Shown piece by piece: positions 29,789 to 37,444 of a stretch of DNA of 64,000 bases. The stretch is from assembly GCF_002009175.1 (NCBI RefSeq), contig NZ_CP018047.1, positions 4,464,001 through 4,528,000 on the forward strand. The letters are read 5' to 3'. Each line of letters begins with the position of its first letter. Positions within the stretch are counted from its first letter, which is position 1. Made by a program: the position numbers and the translations under genes. The stretch comes from Streptomyces niveus (lineage in GTDB: Bacteria > Actinomycetota > Actinomycetes > Streptomycetales > Streptomycetaceae). The notes beneath the pieces are model-generated. The model worked only from the letters and a program-made list of their open reading frames with translations. It was not told the origin of the DNA and did no database searches.

Positions 29789-30889
29789 TCAGGACGCGAT
29801 GTCGTCGTACCCCTCGATCTCGCGCGGGTCCCGCGACCCCGGACCCACATACCGCGCCGAGGGCCGCACCAGCCGCCCCGTCCGCTTCTGTTCAAGGATG
29901 TGCGCCGACCAGCCCGCCGTACGCGCGCACGTGAACATCGACGTGAACATGTGCGCGGGCACCTCCGCGAAGTCCAGCATGATCGCCGCCCAGAACTCCA
30001 CGTTCGTCGCCAGCACCCGGTCCGGCCTGCGCGCGTGCAGCTCCTCCAGCGCGGCCTTCTCCAGCGCCTCGGCGACCTCGAACCGCGGCGCGTCCAGCTC
30101 CTTCGCCGTACGCCGCAGCACGCGGGCGCGCGGGTCCTCCGCCCGGTACACGCGGTGGCCGAAGCCCATCAGCCGCTCGCCCTTGTCGAGCGTCTGCTTC
30201 ACATACGCCGTCGCGTCGCCCAGCCGCTCGATCTCCTCGATCATGCCGAGGACCCGCGAAGGGGCGCCGCCGTGCAGCGGCCCGGACATGGCGCCGACGG
30301 CCCCCGAGAGGGCCGCGGCGACGTCCGCGCCGGTGGAGGCGATGACGCGGGCCGTGAACGTCGAGGCGTTCATGCCGTGCTCGGCCGCCGACGTCCAGTA
30401 CGCGTCGACCGCCTTGACGTGCCGCGGGTCGGGCTCGCCGCGCCAGCGGATCATGAAGCGCTCGACGACGGACTCCGCCTTGTCGATCTCGCTCTGCGGC
30501 ACCATCGGCACGCCCTGGCCGCGCGCCGACTGCGCGACGTACGACAGGGCCATGACGGCGGCCCGCGCCAGCTCGTCGCGCGCCGTCGCCTCGTCGGTGT
30601 CGAGCAGCGGTTTGAGGCCCCAGACGGGGGCGAGCATCGCGAGCGCCGCCTGCACGTCGACGCGGATGTCGCCGGAGTGGACGGGGATGGGGAAGGGCTC
30701 GGCGGCCGGCAGCCCCGGATTGAAGGCACCGTCGACCAGCAGGCCCCACACGTTCCCGTAGGACACGTGGCCGACCAGATCCTCGATGTCGACGCCCCGG
30801 TAACGGAGGGCGCCGCCCTCCTTGTCCGGTTCGGCGATCTCCGTCTCGAAAGCGACGACTCCTTCGAGTCCGGGTACGAAATCGGACAT
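29789..30889 (-). CDS. Citrate synthase 2
   Basis: 366 residues, the short type I-like actinobacterial form. Family signatures are all present: [11 protein letters not shown] near 29-39, [13 protein letters not shown] (first catalytic His) near 204-216, [14 protein letters not shown] (second His) near 243-256, and the catalytic Asp region before [11 protein letters not shown]. It condenses acetyl-CoA with oxaloacetate, or propionyl-CoA in the methylcitrate branch. The ATG has GAGGAG eight bases upstream. It is divergent from pdxH across 229 bases. Confidence 0.94.
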   Translation of the reverse strand: MSDFVPGLEGVVAFETEIAEPDKEGGALRYRGVDIEDLVGHVSYGNVWGLLVDGAFNPGLPAAEPFPIPVHSGDIRVDVQAALAMLAPVWGLKPLLDTDEATARDELARAAVMALSYVAQSARGQGVPMVPQSEIDKAESVVERFMIRWRGEPDPRHVKAVDAYWTSAAEHGMNASTFTARVIASTGADVAAALSGAVGAMSGPLHGGAPSRVLGMIEEIERLGDATAYVKQTLDKGERLMGFGHRVYRAEDPRARVLRRTAKELDAPRFEVAEALEKAALEELHARRPDRVLATNVEFWAAIMLDFAEVPAHMFTSMFTCARTAGWSAHILEQKRTGRLVRPSARYVGPGSRDPREIEGYDDIAS

Positions 30890-31118
30890 CAGGCGGCTCC
30901 TCTGGTGTGACGGGCGTGGAAGCGTGCGGCTGAACCGGGAGACGGCTTACGGCCTACGGCCCGCGATCCGGTGTCAGAAGTTGTCGGCGCCGATACGGAT
31001 CCTCGGTCGTTGTCCTACGACTCGCGGTCCGGAACGGTCATCCGTACTCACCGTCCTGCCCAACCCGGACATTGAATCAACCATGACACGGTCCCGGCAT
31101 TGCGCGAGGATGGGTCGC

Positions 31119-31823
31119 GTGCCTCACATTCCGCCCTCCGCGACCCCCGATCCCGCCGGGACCGGCCCCTCCGCGACCCCGGAACCCGCCGTGATGCGCG
31201 AGCAGTACCGCGGCACCGCGTTCCTGGAGAGCGACCTCGCACCCGGGCCGATGGAGCAGTTCGCGCGCTGGTTCAAGGACGTGGTGGCCGGCGGTCTGCA
31301 CGAGCCGAACGCCATGGTCGTCTCCACCGCGACGCCCGACGGCCGCCCGTCCTCGCGCACCGTGCTGCTCAAGGCGTACGACGAGCGGGGCTTCGTCTTC
31401 TACACCAACTACGGATCACGCAAGGGCCGGGAGATCGAGGCGAACCGTTACGTCGCCCTGCTCTTCCCCTGGCACGCGCTGGCCCTCCAGGTGGTCGTCA
31501 CCGGTACGGCGTCCCGCGTCGGCCGCGAGGAGACGGCGGCGTACTTCCGCACCCGCCCGCACGGCTCCCAGCTCGGCGCGTGGGCCAGCGACCAGTCCAC
31601 GCCGATCGGCTCGCGCGCCGAACTGCTCGAACGGTACGAGGAGCTGGGCCGCCGCTACGGGGCGGACGAGCAGGTCCCGGTCCCGCCGCACTGGGGCGGT
31701 GTCCGGGTCGTCCCGGAGACGGTCGAGTTCTGGCAGGGGCACGAGAACCGGCTGCACGACCGGCTGCGGTACGTCCGGGAGCCGGAGTCCGAGCGCTGGC
31801 GGGTGGAGCGGCTCTGCCCGTAA
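31119..31823 (+). CDS. pdxH: Pyridoxine/pyridoxamine 5'-phosphate oxidase
   Basis: 234 residues. It oxidises pyridoxine or pyridoxamine phosphate to pyridoxal phosphate with FMN. The substrate segment MREQYRG leads in, [21 protein letters not shown] binds FMN, and [18 protein letters not shown] and the C-terminal RLRYVRE...RVERLCP tail are family hallmarks. GTG 31119 is chosen; ATG at 31110 is equally possible. It is divergent from citrate synthase. Confidence 0.95.
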   Translation: MPHIPPSATPDPAGTGPSATPEPAVMREQYRGTAFLESDLAPGPMEQFARWFKDVVAGGLHEPNAMVVSTATPDGRPSSRTVLLKAYDERGFVFYTNYGSRKGREIEANRYVALLFPWHALALQVVVTGTASRVGREETAAYFRTRPHGSQLGAWASDQSTPIGSRAELLERYEELGRRYGADEQVPVPPHWGGVRVVPETVEFWQGHENRLHDRLRYVREPESERWRVERLCP

Positions 31824-31848
31824 CGCCGGGAAGGCTTGCTTCTCCGGT

Positions 31849-31904
31849 GAACGCGGACGACCGGACGCGGACGACCGAACGCGAACGGCTGAACGCAGAC
31901 GACC
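31849..31904. repeat. Four 14-bp tandem repeats
   Basis: Units like GAACGCGGACGACC start at 31849, 31863, 31877 and 31891, with one to four changes each. They lie right after pdxH and run into the left arm of a long hairpin. Confidence 0.65.
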
Positions 31905-31963
31905 CGCGTGCTCTGGTTCCTCCGGGGAGGAGCCGGCCGGACTTACCGGCGAGCACGCGGGTC
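31901..31963. terminator. Compound hairpin after pdxH
   Basis: Arms GACCCGCGTGCTC (31901-31913) and its exact complement (31951-31963) enclose a second hairpin, GGTTCCTCC-GG-GGAGGAGCC, with one G-U pair. The fold would be a three-way junction. The following 275 bases to the PAS gene are AT-richer (for example 32127-32165) and probably hold its promoter, but no gene. Confidence 0.65.
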
Positions 31964-32238
31964 GGGTGACTGCTTGGATTGGGCCGGTGGTTCACCGGCA
32001 CCGCACGAGTGCGACGACGGGCGTCAGCCCGCAGTCACCTCACTTGTCCGGATTGAAATCACTTCCGAACCACCTCCCTTCTAGTGTGCTCACCAGCCTA
32101 GGAAGCCCTCCCGCGACCCACAAGTGATTATTTTGGATTTCCGCCGCACAACGATTTCCGGGAACAAGGTGTGTGCTGGGTCACGTTCGAGTTGAATGAT
32201 CGTAGGTGTGACCAAGCAGCCGGCAGGGGGTGCCAAGG

Positions 32239-33687
32239 ATGAGTGCTTCCCGGAGTGAGACCGCTCGCCCGCCCGGCTCCGACGAGCCGGAATCCGGCGC
32301 TGTCGGGGCGGCGGGTCCCGACAGCGGCCCCGGGGCCGATCTGCTCGCCGCCCTGCTCGACGGGATGGACGCGGCTCTGTGCGCGTTCGACGCCGACGGC
32401 GTCATAACGCACTGGAACCGCGAGGCCGAGCGGATACTCGGCTGGTCCGCCGACGAGGCCGTCGGCCGGCGCGGATTCGCCGGCTGGGCCGTGCGCAGCG
32501 CCGACGCCGACGAGGTGCACGGGCGGCTGATGTCGGCGATGGAGGTGCCCGGACGGCTGGTCCACGAGTTCGCGCTGCTGCGCAAGGACGGCGGCCGTGT
32601 CCTCGTACGGACGCAGTCGGCGGGAGTACGCGGCGCGGACGGCGGCCCCGCCGGGGTGTACTGCGCGTTCAGCGAGGTGCACGCGCAGATCGATCTGGAG
32701 AGGTCCATCGCGCTCAGCGAGGCGCTGTTCGACGACGCGCTGTGGGGTGTGGTCCTGGTCGACGTGGACCTGCGGCCGACCGTCGTGAACGGGCATGCCG
32801 CGCGTGCGCTCGGCTCGAACCGTACGGCGCTGCTCGGACGCCCCCTGGGCGAGACCGTCACACAGGGCGTGGAGGAGCTGGAGGGCGCGCTGCACCACGT
32901 ACTGGCGGAGGGCGCGCCGCGGGCGCTCGCCGAGCTGTGGGTGACGCTGCGCACGCCGGACGGCGGTGAGCGGCGGCGCTGCTGGCGCAGCGGCTTCCTC
33001 CGGCTGGCGTCCCCGCTCGCCGAGGAGCCGGTGCCCCTCGGTATCGGCTGGCTCTTCCAGGACGTCACGGAGGCGAAGCTCGCGGCGCAGGAGGCGGACA
33101 AGCTGCGCTTCCGCTCCAGCCAGCTGCATCGCGCCGGGCGGGCCGCGGGCGAGTGCGAGAGCCCGATGGAGGCGGCGACGGTCTGTCTGGACTTCGCGCT
33201 CGTGGGCTTCGCCGACCACGCGCTGATCGATCTGGTGCACGGCGACCCGGGCGCGGTGACCGCGCACGGTGGTACGTCGACCGGCGATGTGCCGCCGACC
33301 CGTCTCGTACGGGTGGCGGCGACGCCGGGCGGTTCGGTCGGCCCCTGTCTGCCGGTGGCGGCGGGCGGGATCCCCGTGCGGTACCGGGACGGGCATCCGG
33401 CGCTCCAGGCGGTGGCCCGTACGGGCTCGGTGCGCGCGAGCGCCCCCTCGGGGGCGTCGACGACCCCGACCTGGTCGGTCTCCCGCCAGTGGCCGCCCGA
33501 CGCCGTGCACGCGCTCTGCACGGTGCTGCGGAGCCGGGGCAGGACCCTGGGAGTGGTCACGTTCCTGCGGGGTGCCAGCCGCCCGTCGTTCGAACGCCAG
33601 GACGCGGTGTACGCGGAGGACGTGACGGCCCGTATGGCGGCGTCGCTGGACCTGCTGCGGACGGAGGAGACGCGGCCGGAGGCGTGA
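32239..33687 (+). CDS. PAS-domain sensor protein without visible output domain
   Basis: 482 residues. A first PAS domain spans about 36-150 (MDAALCAFDADGVITHWNREAERILGW), a second about 160-290 (FDDALWGVVLVDVDLRPTVVNG), and the C-terminal 180 residues resemble a GAF-like domain. No histidine kinase, PP2C, GGDEF or helix-turn-helix region follows, so it must act by contact with a partner. No membrane helix is seen, so it senses an internal cue or cofactor. The ATG has GGGGG 9 bases upstream. It stands alone before the SIS gene. Confidence 0.82.
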   Translation: MSASRSETARPPGSDEPESGAVGAAGPDSGPGADLLAALLDGMDAALCAFDADGVITHWNREAERILGWSADEAVGRRGFAGWAVRSADADEVHGRLMSAMEVPGRLVHEFALLRKDGGRVLVRTQSAGVRGADGGPAGVYCAFSEVHAQIDLERSIALSEALFDDALWGVVLVDVDLRPTVVNGHAARALGSNRTALLGRPLGETVTQGVEELEGALHHVLAEGAPRALAELWVTLRTPDGGERRRCWRSGFLRLASPLAEEPVPLGIGWLFQDVTEAKLAAQEADKLRFRSSQLHRAGRAAGECESPMEAATVCLDFALVGFADHALIDLVHGDPGAVTAHGGTSTGDVPPTRLVRVAATPGGSVGPCLPVAAGGIPVRYRDGHPALQAVARTGSVRASAPSGASTTPTWSVSRQWPPDAVHALCTVLRSRGRTLGVVTFLRGASRPSFERQDAVYAEDVTARMAASLDLLRTEETRPEA

Positions 33688-33760
33688 GCCGAGGCCGGCC
33701 GCGGCTGTACCGGTGTCGGATGTCCAGCACCCGGTGCCCGGCGCCACCAGGTGCCCGGCG

Positions 33761-34516
33761 TCAGTGGCTGTAGAAGATCCGGTCCCCGTACTCCGTCATC
33801 ACGCGCCCGTTCCACTCGTGCCCGCCGTCCACGTTCCCCGACCGCAGCATCGGCGGGTCGATGCCGCGCTCGACCAGGCCGCCCGCGGCGGTCGCCACCA
33901 TCGCCTGCATCAGCGCGCTCGTCACGACGGTCGACGCGGGTGCGAACGGTGCCTCGATGCCCTCCGCCGACAGCTCCGCGTCGCCCACCGCGATCTTGTT
34001 GTCGAGGACGATGTCGCAGTGGTCCTTGAGGTAGGTGCCCGACACATGCCGGGACCCGGTCTCCGTCGCGTACGCCACCGAGGTCACCCCGATCACCTTC
34101 AGGCCCAGCGACTTCGCCTTCAGGGCCATCTCCACCGGGAGCGCGTTGCGCCCGGACAGCGAGATGATCACCAGGACGTCGCCGGCCTTCGCGGGGCTGG
34201 AGTCGAGCACCGCGCTCGCGAGGCCGTCGACTCGCTCCAGCGCGGAGCCGAGCGTCGCGGGCATGACGTCGACGCCCGTAACGCCAGGCACGGTGAGCAG
34301 GTTCATGAGGGCGAGACCGCCGGCCCGGTAGACGACGTCCTGCGCGGCGAGCGAGGAGTGTCCGGCGCCGAAGGCGAAGACGCGGCCGCCGGAGGCGACC
34401 GCCTCGGCGATCGCCTTGCCGGCCGCGTCGATGTTCGCGGCCTCCTCGTCGCGTACGCGCTCCAGCAGACCGATCGCGGCGCCGAAGAACTGACCGGCCA
34501 GCGTGCTCTCGCTCAT
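33761..34516 (-). CDS. SIS-domain protein, UPF0309 family
   Basis: 251 residues. The sugar isomerase fold is seen in GGRVFAFGAGHSSLAAQDV near 43-61 and the second phosphosugar segment VLVIISLSGRNALPVEMA near 114-131. A C-terminal region DGGHEWNGRVMTEYGDRI is typical of the family. It likely binds or isomerises a phosphorylated amino sugar in the cytoplasm; the substrate is unknown. It is divergent from dmdR1, an arrangement I recall from S. coelicolor (SCO4393/SCO4394). Confidence 0.88.
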   Translation of the reverse strand: MSESTLAGQFFGAAIGLLERVRDEEAANIDAAGKAIAEAVASGGRVFAFGAGHSSLAAQDVVYRAGGLALMNLLTVPGVTGVDVMPATLGSALERVDGLASAVLDSSPAKAGDVLVIISLSGRNALPVEMALKAKSLGLKVIGVTSVAYATETGSRHVSGTYLKDHCDIVLDNKIAVGDAELSAEGIEAPFAPASTVVTSALMQAMVATAAGGLVERGIDPPMLRSGNVDGGHEWNGRVMTEYGDRIFYSH

Positions 34517-34728
34517 CGAGAGACCTTCCGTAGGGGGTGGGGAAGAGGGCGGAGAAGGGGGCGGAACAGACGTGGAACAGGGACGGGAATGCCTGTGCCG
34601 CGGATCACGTTGCGGTCTGGACCTTTACCGTGTCAATACGGCTTCGTCATAGGCGGCTTCCCGTACGGCACGGTTGTCGGTGCGATGCGTCAGAATTGAG
34701 CAGGGGCCAGCGCACGGTTGTTTTCATG

Positions 34729-34754
34729 TCACAGCATCGAGTCACAGCATCGAG
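34729..34754. repeat. 13-bp tandem duplication before dmdR1
   Basis: TCACAGCATCGAG occurs twice head to tail, ending 8 bases before the dmdR1 ATG, so it makes up the leader directly in front of the start. It could alter ribosome access or be a recent slip duplication. Confidence 0.8.
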
Positions 34755-34762
34755 GGGCACGT

Positions 34763-35458
34763 ATGTCCGGACTGATCGACACGACGGAGATGTATCTCCG
34801 CACCATCCTCGAACTCGAAGAGGAAGGTGTGGTCCCCATGCGCGCCCGGATCGCGGAGCGGCTGGATCAGAGCGGGCCGACGGTCAGCCAGACCGTGGCC
34901 CGCATGGAGCGCGACGGACTGGTGCAGGTCGCGGGCGACCGGCATCTGGAGCTGACCGAGGAAGGGCGCAGACTCGCGACCCGGGTGATGCGCAAGCACC
35001 GCCTCGCCGAGTGTCTGCTGGTCGACGTGATCGGCCTGGAGTGGGAGCAGGTGCACGCGGAGGCCTGCCGCTGGGAGCACGTGATGAGCGAGGCGGTGGA
35101 GCGGCGGGTGCTGGAGCTGCTGCGGCACCCGACCGAGTCGCCCTACGGGAACCCGATCCCGGGCCTGGAGGAGCTGGGCGAGACGAGCGTCGCCGACCCG
35201 TTCCTCGACGGGAGCATGGTCAGCCTGGCCGATCTCGACCCCGGCACCGAGGGCAAGACGGTCGTGGTGCGGCGGATCGGCGAGCCGATCCAGACCGACG
35301 CCCAGCTGATGTACACGCTGCGGCGGGCGGGCGTGCAGCCCGGCTCCGTGGTGAGCGTGACGGAGTCGCCGGTCGGCGGGGTGCTCGTGGGCAGCAGCGG
35401 TGAGGCCGCCGAGCTGGACTCCGAGGTCGCCTCGCACGTCTTCGTCGCCAAGCGCTGA
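34763..35458 (+). CDS. dmdR1: Iron-dependent repressor DmdR1 (DtxR family)
   Basis: 231 residues. The winged helix occupies about 1-65 (DTTEMYLRTILELEEEG, RIAERLDQSGPTVSQTVARM), the metal-binding dimer domain about 66-140 (RLAECLLVDVIGLEWEQVHAEACRWEH, HPTESPYGNPIPG) and the SH3-like domain the last 75. With Fe2+ it binds iron boxes and represses siderophore genes; in S. coelicolor it also affects antibiotics. ATG 34763 gives the known N-terminus (MSGLIDTTEMYLRTI). It ends at a strong hairpin. A 301-codon frame runs antisense to the whole gene. Confidence 0.95.
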   Translation: MSGLIDTTEMYLRTILELEEEGVVPMRARIAERLDQSGPTVSQTVARMERDGLVQVAGDRHLELTEEGRRLATRVMRKHRLAECLLVDVIGLEWEQVHAEACRWEHVMSEAVERRVLELLRHPTESPYGNPIPGLEELGETSVADPFLDGSMVSLADLDPGTEGKTVVVRRIGEPIQTDAQLMYTLRRAGVQPGSVVSVTESPVGGVLVGSSGEAAELDSEVASHVFVAKR

Positions 35459-35462
35459 GCTT

Positions 35463-35492
35463 CCGGGGACCGGGACCCGAACCGGTCCCCGG
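35463..35492 (+). terminator. Terminator of dmdR1
   Basis: CCGGGGACCGG, an 8-base loop and CCGGTCCCCGG form a perfect 11-bp stem starting 4 bases after the stop codon. Confidence 0.85.
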
Positions 35493-36047
35493 ACCTCGGT
35501 TCCGGCCCCGGGCGCCCTGCTCGCGGGGCCTCTGAGTGCTGCCCGGTGACGGCTGCGGAGAGTGTTCCCACGGCGACGGAGAATACAAATTTCCCTGCGG
35601 AATGGCAGCGGGCGGGCGATTCGCGTGCCAGGCTGGCTCGGGGGCATATGACCTGAGGGCAGCGGTCGCGGACCCCGTTCCGCGGTCGAGGAGGGAGCGG
35701 GCTGTGCGCCTGACGCTTTTCGCTGTGCCCGTCGCGCTCGCCGTGCCTGCTGCGCGCGGTGCCGTGCGCGGTGCCGTATGCGTTAAGGGCCCCGGCGCTT
35801 TGCGGCGCCGGGGCCTGTCCTCCCCTGTTCCGACCCGGAGCCCCGAGCTCCCAGGGTCGGTCCCCGCGGACCCTCATCCCCGAGTGGTCCGCCTCCCGGA
35901 GAAGATCTCCCCTCCGGCGCTTCGGACAATCCTTGACCGCCGTCACTCGAACGAGCGGTGTTGCGCGCCAGGACCCAGTTTTCGAATGGGAGTTCGATAG
36001 TCTGGGGGAGTCGCGCGACCTGACCCGACCACTCAGGACCGAAGGGG
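35493..36047 (+). other. Gap with a promoter-like stretch and a second terminator
   Basis: No supported protein gene lies here; a GTG-started frame from 35704 (MRLTLFAVPVALAVPAARGA) runs into the hairpin below and looks accidental. An AT-rich island near 35575-35600 (GAATACAAATTT) resembles a -10 region. At 35788-35815 GGCCCCGGCGC, a 6-base loop and the exact complement make an 11-bp terminator. Just before it, GCGCGGTGCCGT is repeated in tandem. The pair of signals would fit a small RNA of about 200 bases. Confidence 0.4.
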
Positions 36048-36059
36048 GTGCCAGAACAC

Positions 36060-36923
36060 ATGGTGCAGCGCATCGATGTGACCGGATTCGACGGGCTGCG
36101 GCTCGCTGCCTGGGAGTTCGCCGATCCGCCCAAGGAGCCGGCCGGGGCCGGACCCGCCCCCGGCGTGCTGCTGCTCCACGGCCTGATGGGCCGCGCCTCG
36201 CACTGGGCGGCCACCGCGCGCCGGCTGTCCGGGCGCCATCGGGCCGTCGCGCTCGACCAGCGGGGCCACGGCCGCAGCGACAAGCCGCCCGAAGCGCCGT
36301 ACACCCGCGAGGCGTACGTGTCGGACGCCGAGGCGGCGATCGAGCAGCTCGGTCTCGCGCCCGTCACCCTCGTCGGCCACGCCATGGGGGCGCTCACCGC
36401 CTGGCAGTTGGCGGCGAAGCGTCCCGACCTGGTCGGTGCGCTGATCATCTGCGACATGCGGGCTTCCGCGCTGGGGGCGGCGTCGCAGCGCGAGTGGGTC
36501 GACTGGTTCCGCACCTGGCCCGTCCCGTTCGCGACGCTCGGCGACGTACGGAAGTGGTTCGGCGAGGACGACCCGTGGCTGGAGCGGCCGAGTCCCGGCC
36601 GCGGGGAGTACTTCGCCGAGGTGATGGCCGAGCGCGCCGACGGCTGGCGGCCGGTCTTCTCCCGCCGCCAGATGCTCGTCTCCCGCGAGACCTGGGTGCA
36701 CGACGCGCACTGGGAGGAGCTGGCCCAGGTCCGCTGCCCCACGCTGGTCGTGCGGGGCCTGGACGGCGAGTTGGGCCGCGCGGAGGCGCAGGAGATGGTC
36801 CGCGTCCTGCCGCGCGGGCAGTACGCGGAGGTGACGGACGCGGGCCATCTCGCGCACTACGACCGGCCGGACGCCTGGCACGCCGCGATAGAGCCGTTCC
36901 TGGACGGCGCGTTGACCGCGTAG
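36060..36923 (+). CDS. Alpha/beta-hydrolase fold protein lacking the Ser nucleophile
   Basis: 287 residues. The fold is clear: LLLHGLMGRASHW near 37-49, DQRGHGRSDKP near 66-76, and TDAGHLAHYDRP near the C-terminus. At the nucleophile elbow the sequence is VGHAMG, with Ala108 (codon GCC, 36381-36383) where the catalytic Ser of GHSMG should be. Unless another residue substitutes, it cannot act as a normal esterase or dehalogenase; it may bind a ligand or be a lyase-like member. A GTG 12 bases upstream is an alternative start. Confidence 0.88.
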   Translation: MVQRIDVTGFDGLRLAAWEFADPPKEPAGAGPAPGVLLLHGLMGRASHWAATARRLSGRHRAVALDQRGHGRSDKPPEAPYTREAYVSDAEAAIEQLGLAPVTLVGHAMGALTAWQLAAKRPDLVGALIICDMRASALGAASQREWVDWFRTWPVPFATLGDVRKWFGEDDPWLERPSPGRGEYFAEVMAERADGWRPVFSRRQMLVSRETWVHDAHWEELAQVRCPTLVVRGLDGELGRAEAQEMVRVLPRGQYAEVTDAGHLAHYDRPDAWHAAIEPFLDGALTA

Positions 36924-36960
36924 CGGGGGACGCGCGGCTTGTGCCGCCCGGACTTCGGCG

Positions 36961-37371
36961 TCAGGCCTCCGCGTTGCCCGTGAGCCGTTCCGGGGTGATG
37001 CGGATCGTGACGCGTACGGCCTCGGGCGGCAGGTCCAGATACTCCTGTCCGGCGCCGGGACCCTCGTACTTCTCGGCGAGCGCGACGGCCGTCCGCCGGC
37101 CGATGTCCTCACCGACGCTGGCCGTGCCGCGCACCTCCACGTACCGCTGCGGGTCGGCCATGTCGAACACGCTGAGACTGACCCTCGGTTCACCGGCCAG
37201 GTTCGTCACCTTGCGACGGCCGGCCTGCGAGGAGATGACGAGTTCGTCGCCGTCCGTACCGACCCAGACCACCGAGGACTGCGGACTGCCGTCCGGGTTG
37301 ACGGTGCACAGGACGGCCGGATTGCGCCCGTCGAGGATCCTCCGGGCGGCGGCGCTGAGAGAGACGGTCAT
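36961..37371 (-). CDS. PPOX-class F420- or FMN-dependent oxidoreductase
   Basis: 136 residues of the split-barrel fold. LCTVNPDGSPQSSVVWV near 21-37 is the flavin/F420 phosphate-binding strand pair, followed by ISSQAGRRKVTNLAGEPRVSLSV. The short single-domain form with TIRITPERLTG at the end is the actinobacterial F420-dependent group. It should reduce small substrates with F420H2; the substrate is unknown. The ATG at 37371 gives the normal N-terminus; the open frame upstream crosses a terminator. Confidence 0.88.
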   Translation of the reverse strand: MTVSLSAAARRILDGRNPAVLCTVNPDGSPQSSVVWVGTDGDELVISSQAGRRKVTNLAGEPRVSLSVFDMADPQRYVEVRGTASVGEDIGRRTAVALAEKYEGPGAGQEYLDLPPEAVRVTIRITPERLTGNAEA

Positions 37372-37384
37372 ACCGGCGAGCTTA

Positions 37385-37420
37385 GGCCGCCGGGCTCCTC
37401 GGGGGAGGAGCCCGGCGGCC
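37385..37420 (-). terminator. Terminator of the ABC exporter operon
   Basis: A perfect 16-bp stem (GGCCGCCGGGCTCCTC and complement) around a GGGG loop, 25 bases beyond the permease stop and just before the PPOX gene. Confidence 0.88.
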
Positions 37421-37444
37421 ACTTCTCCCGCCCGCGAGGGGGCC

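Noticed and set aside
34517..34762. Iron box in front of dmdR1
   Set aside because: No sequence close to the DtxR-type palindrome TTAGGTTAGGCTAACCTAA was found.
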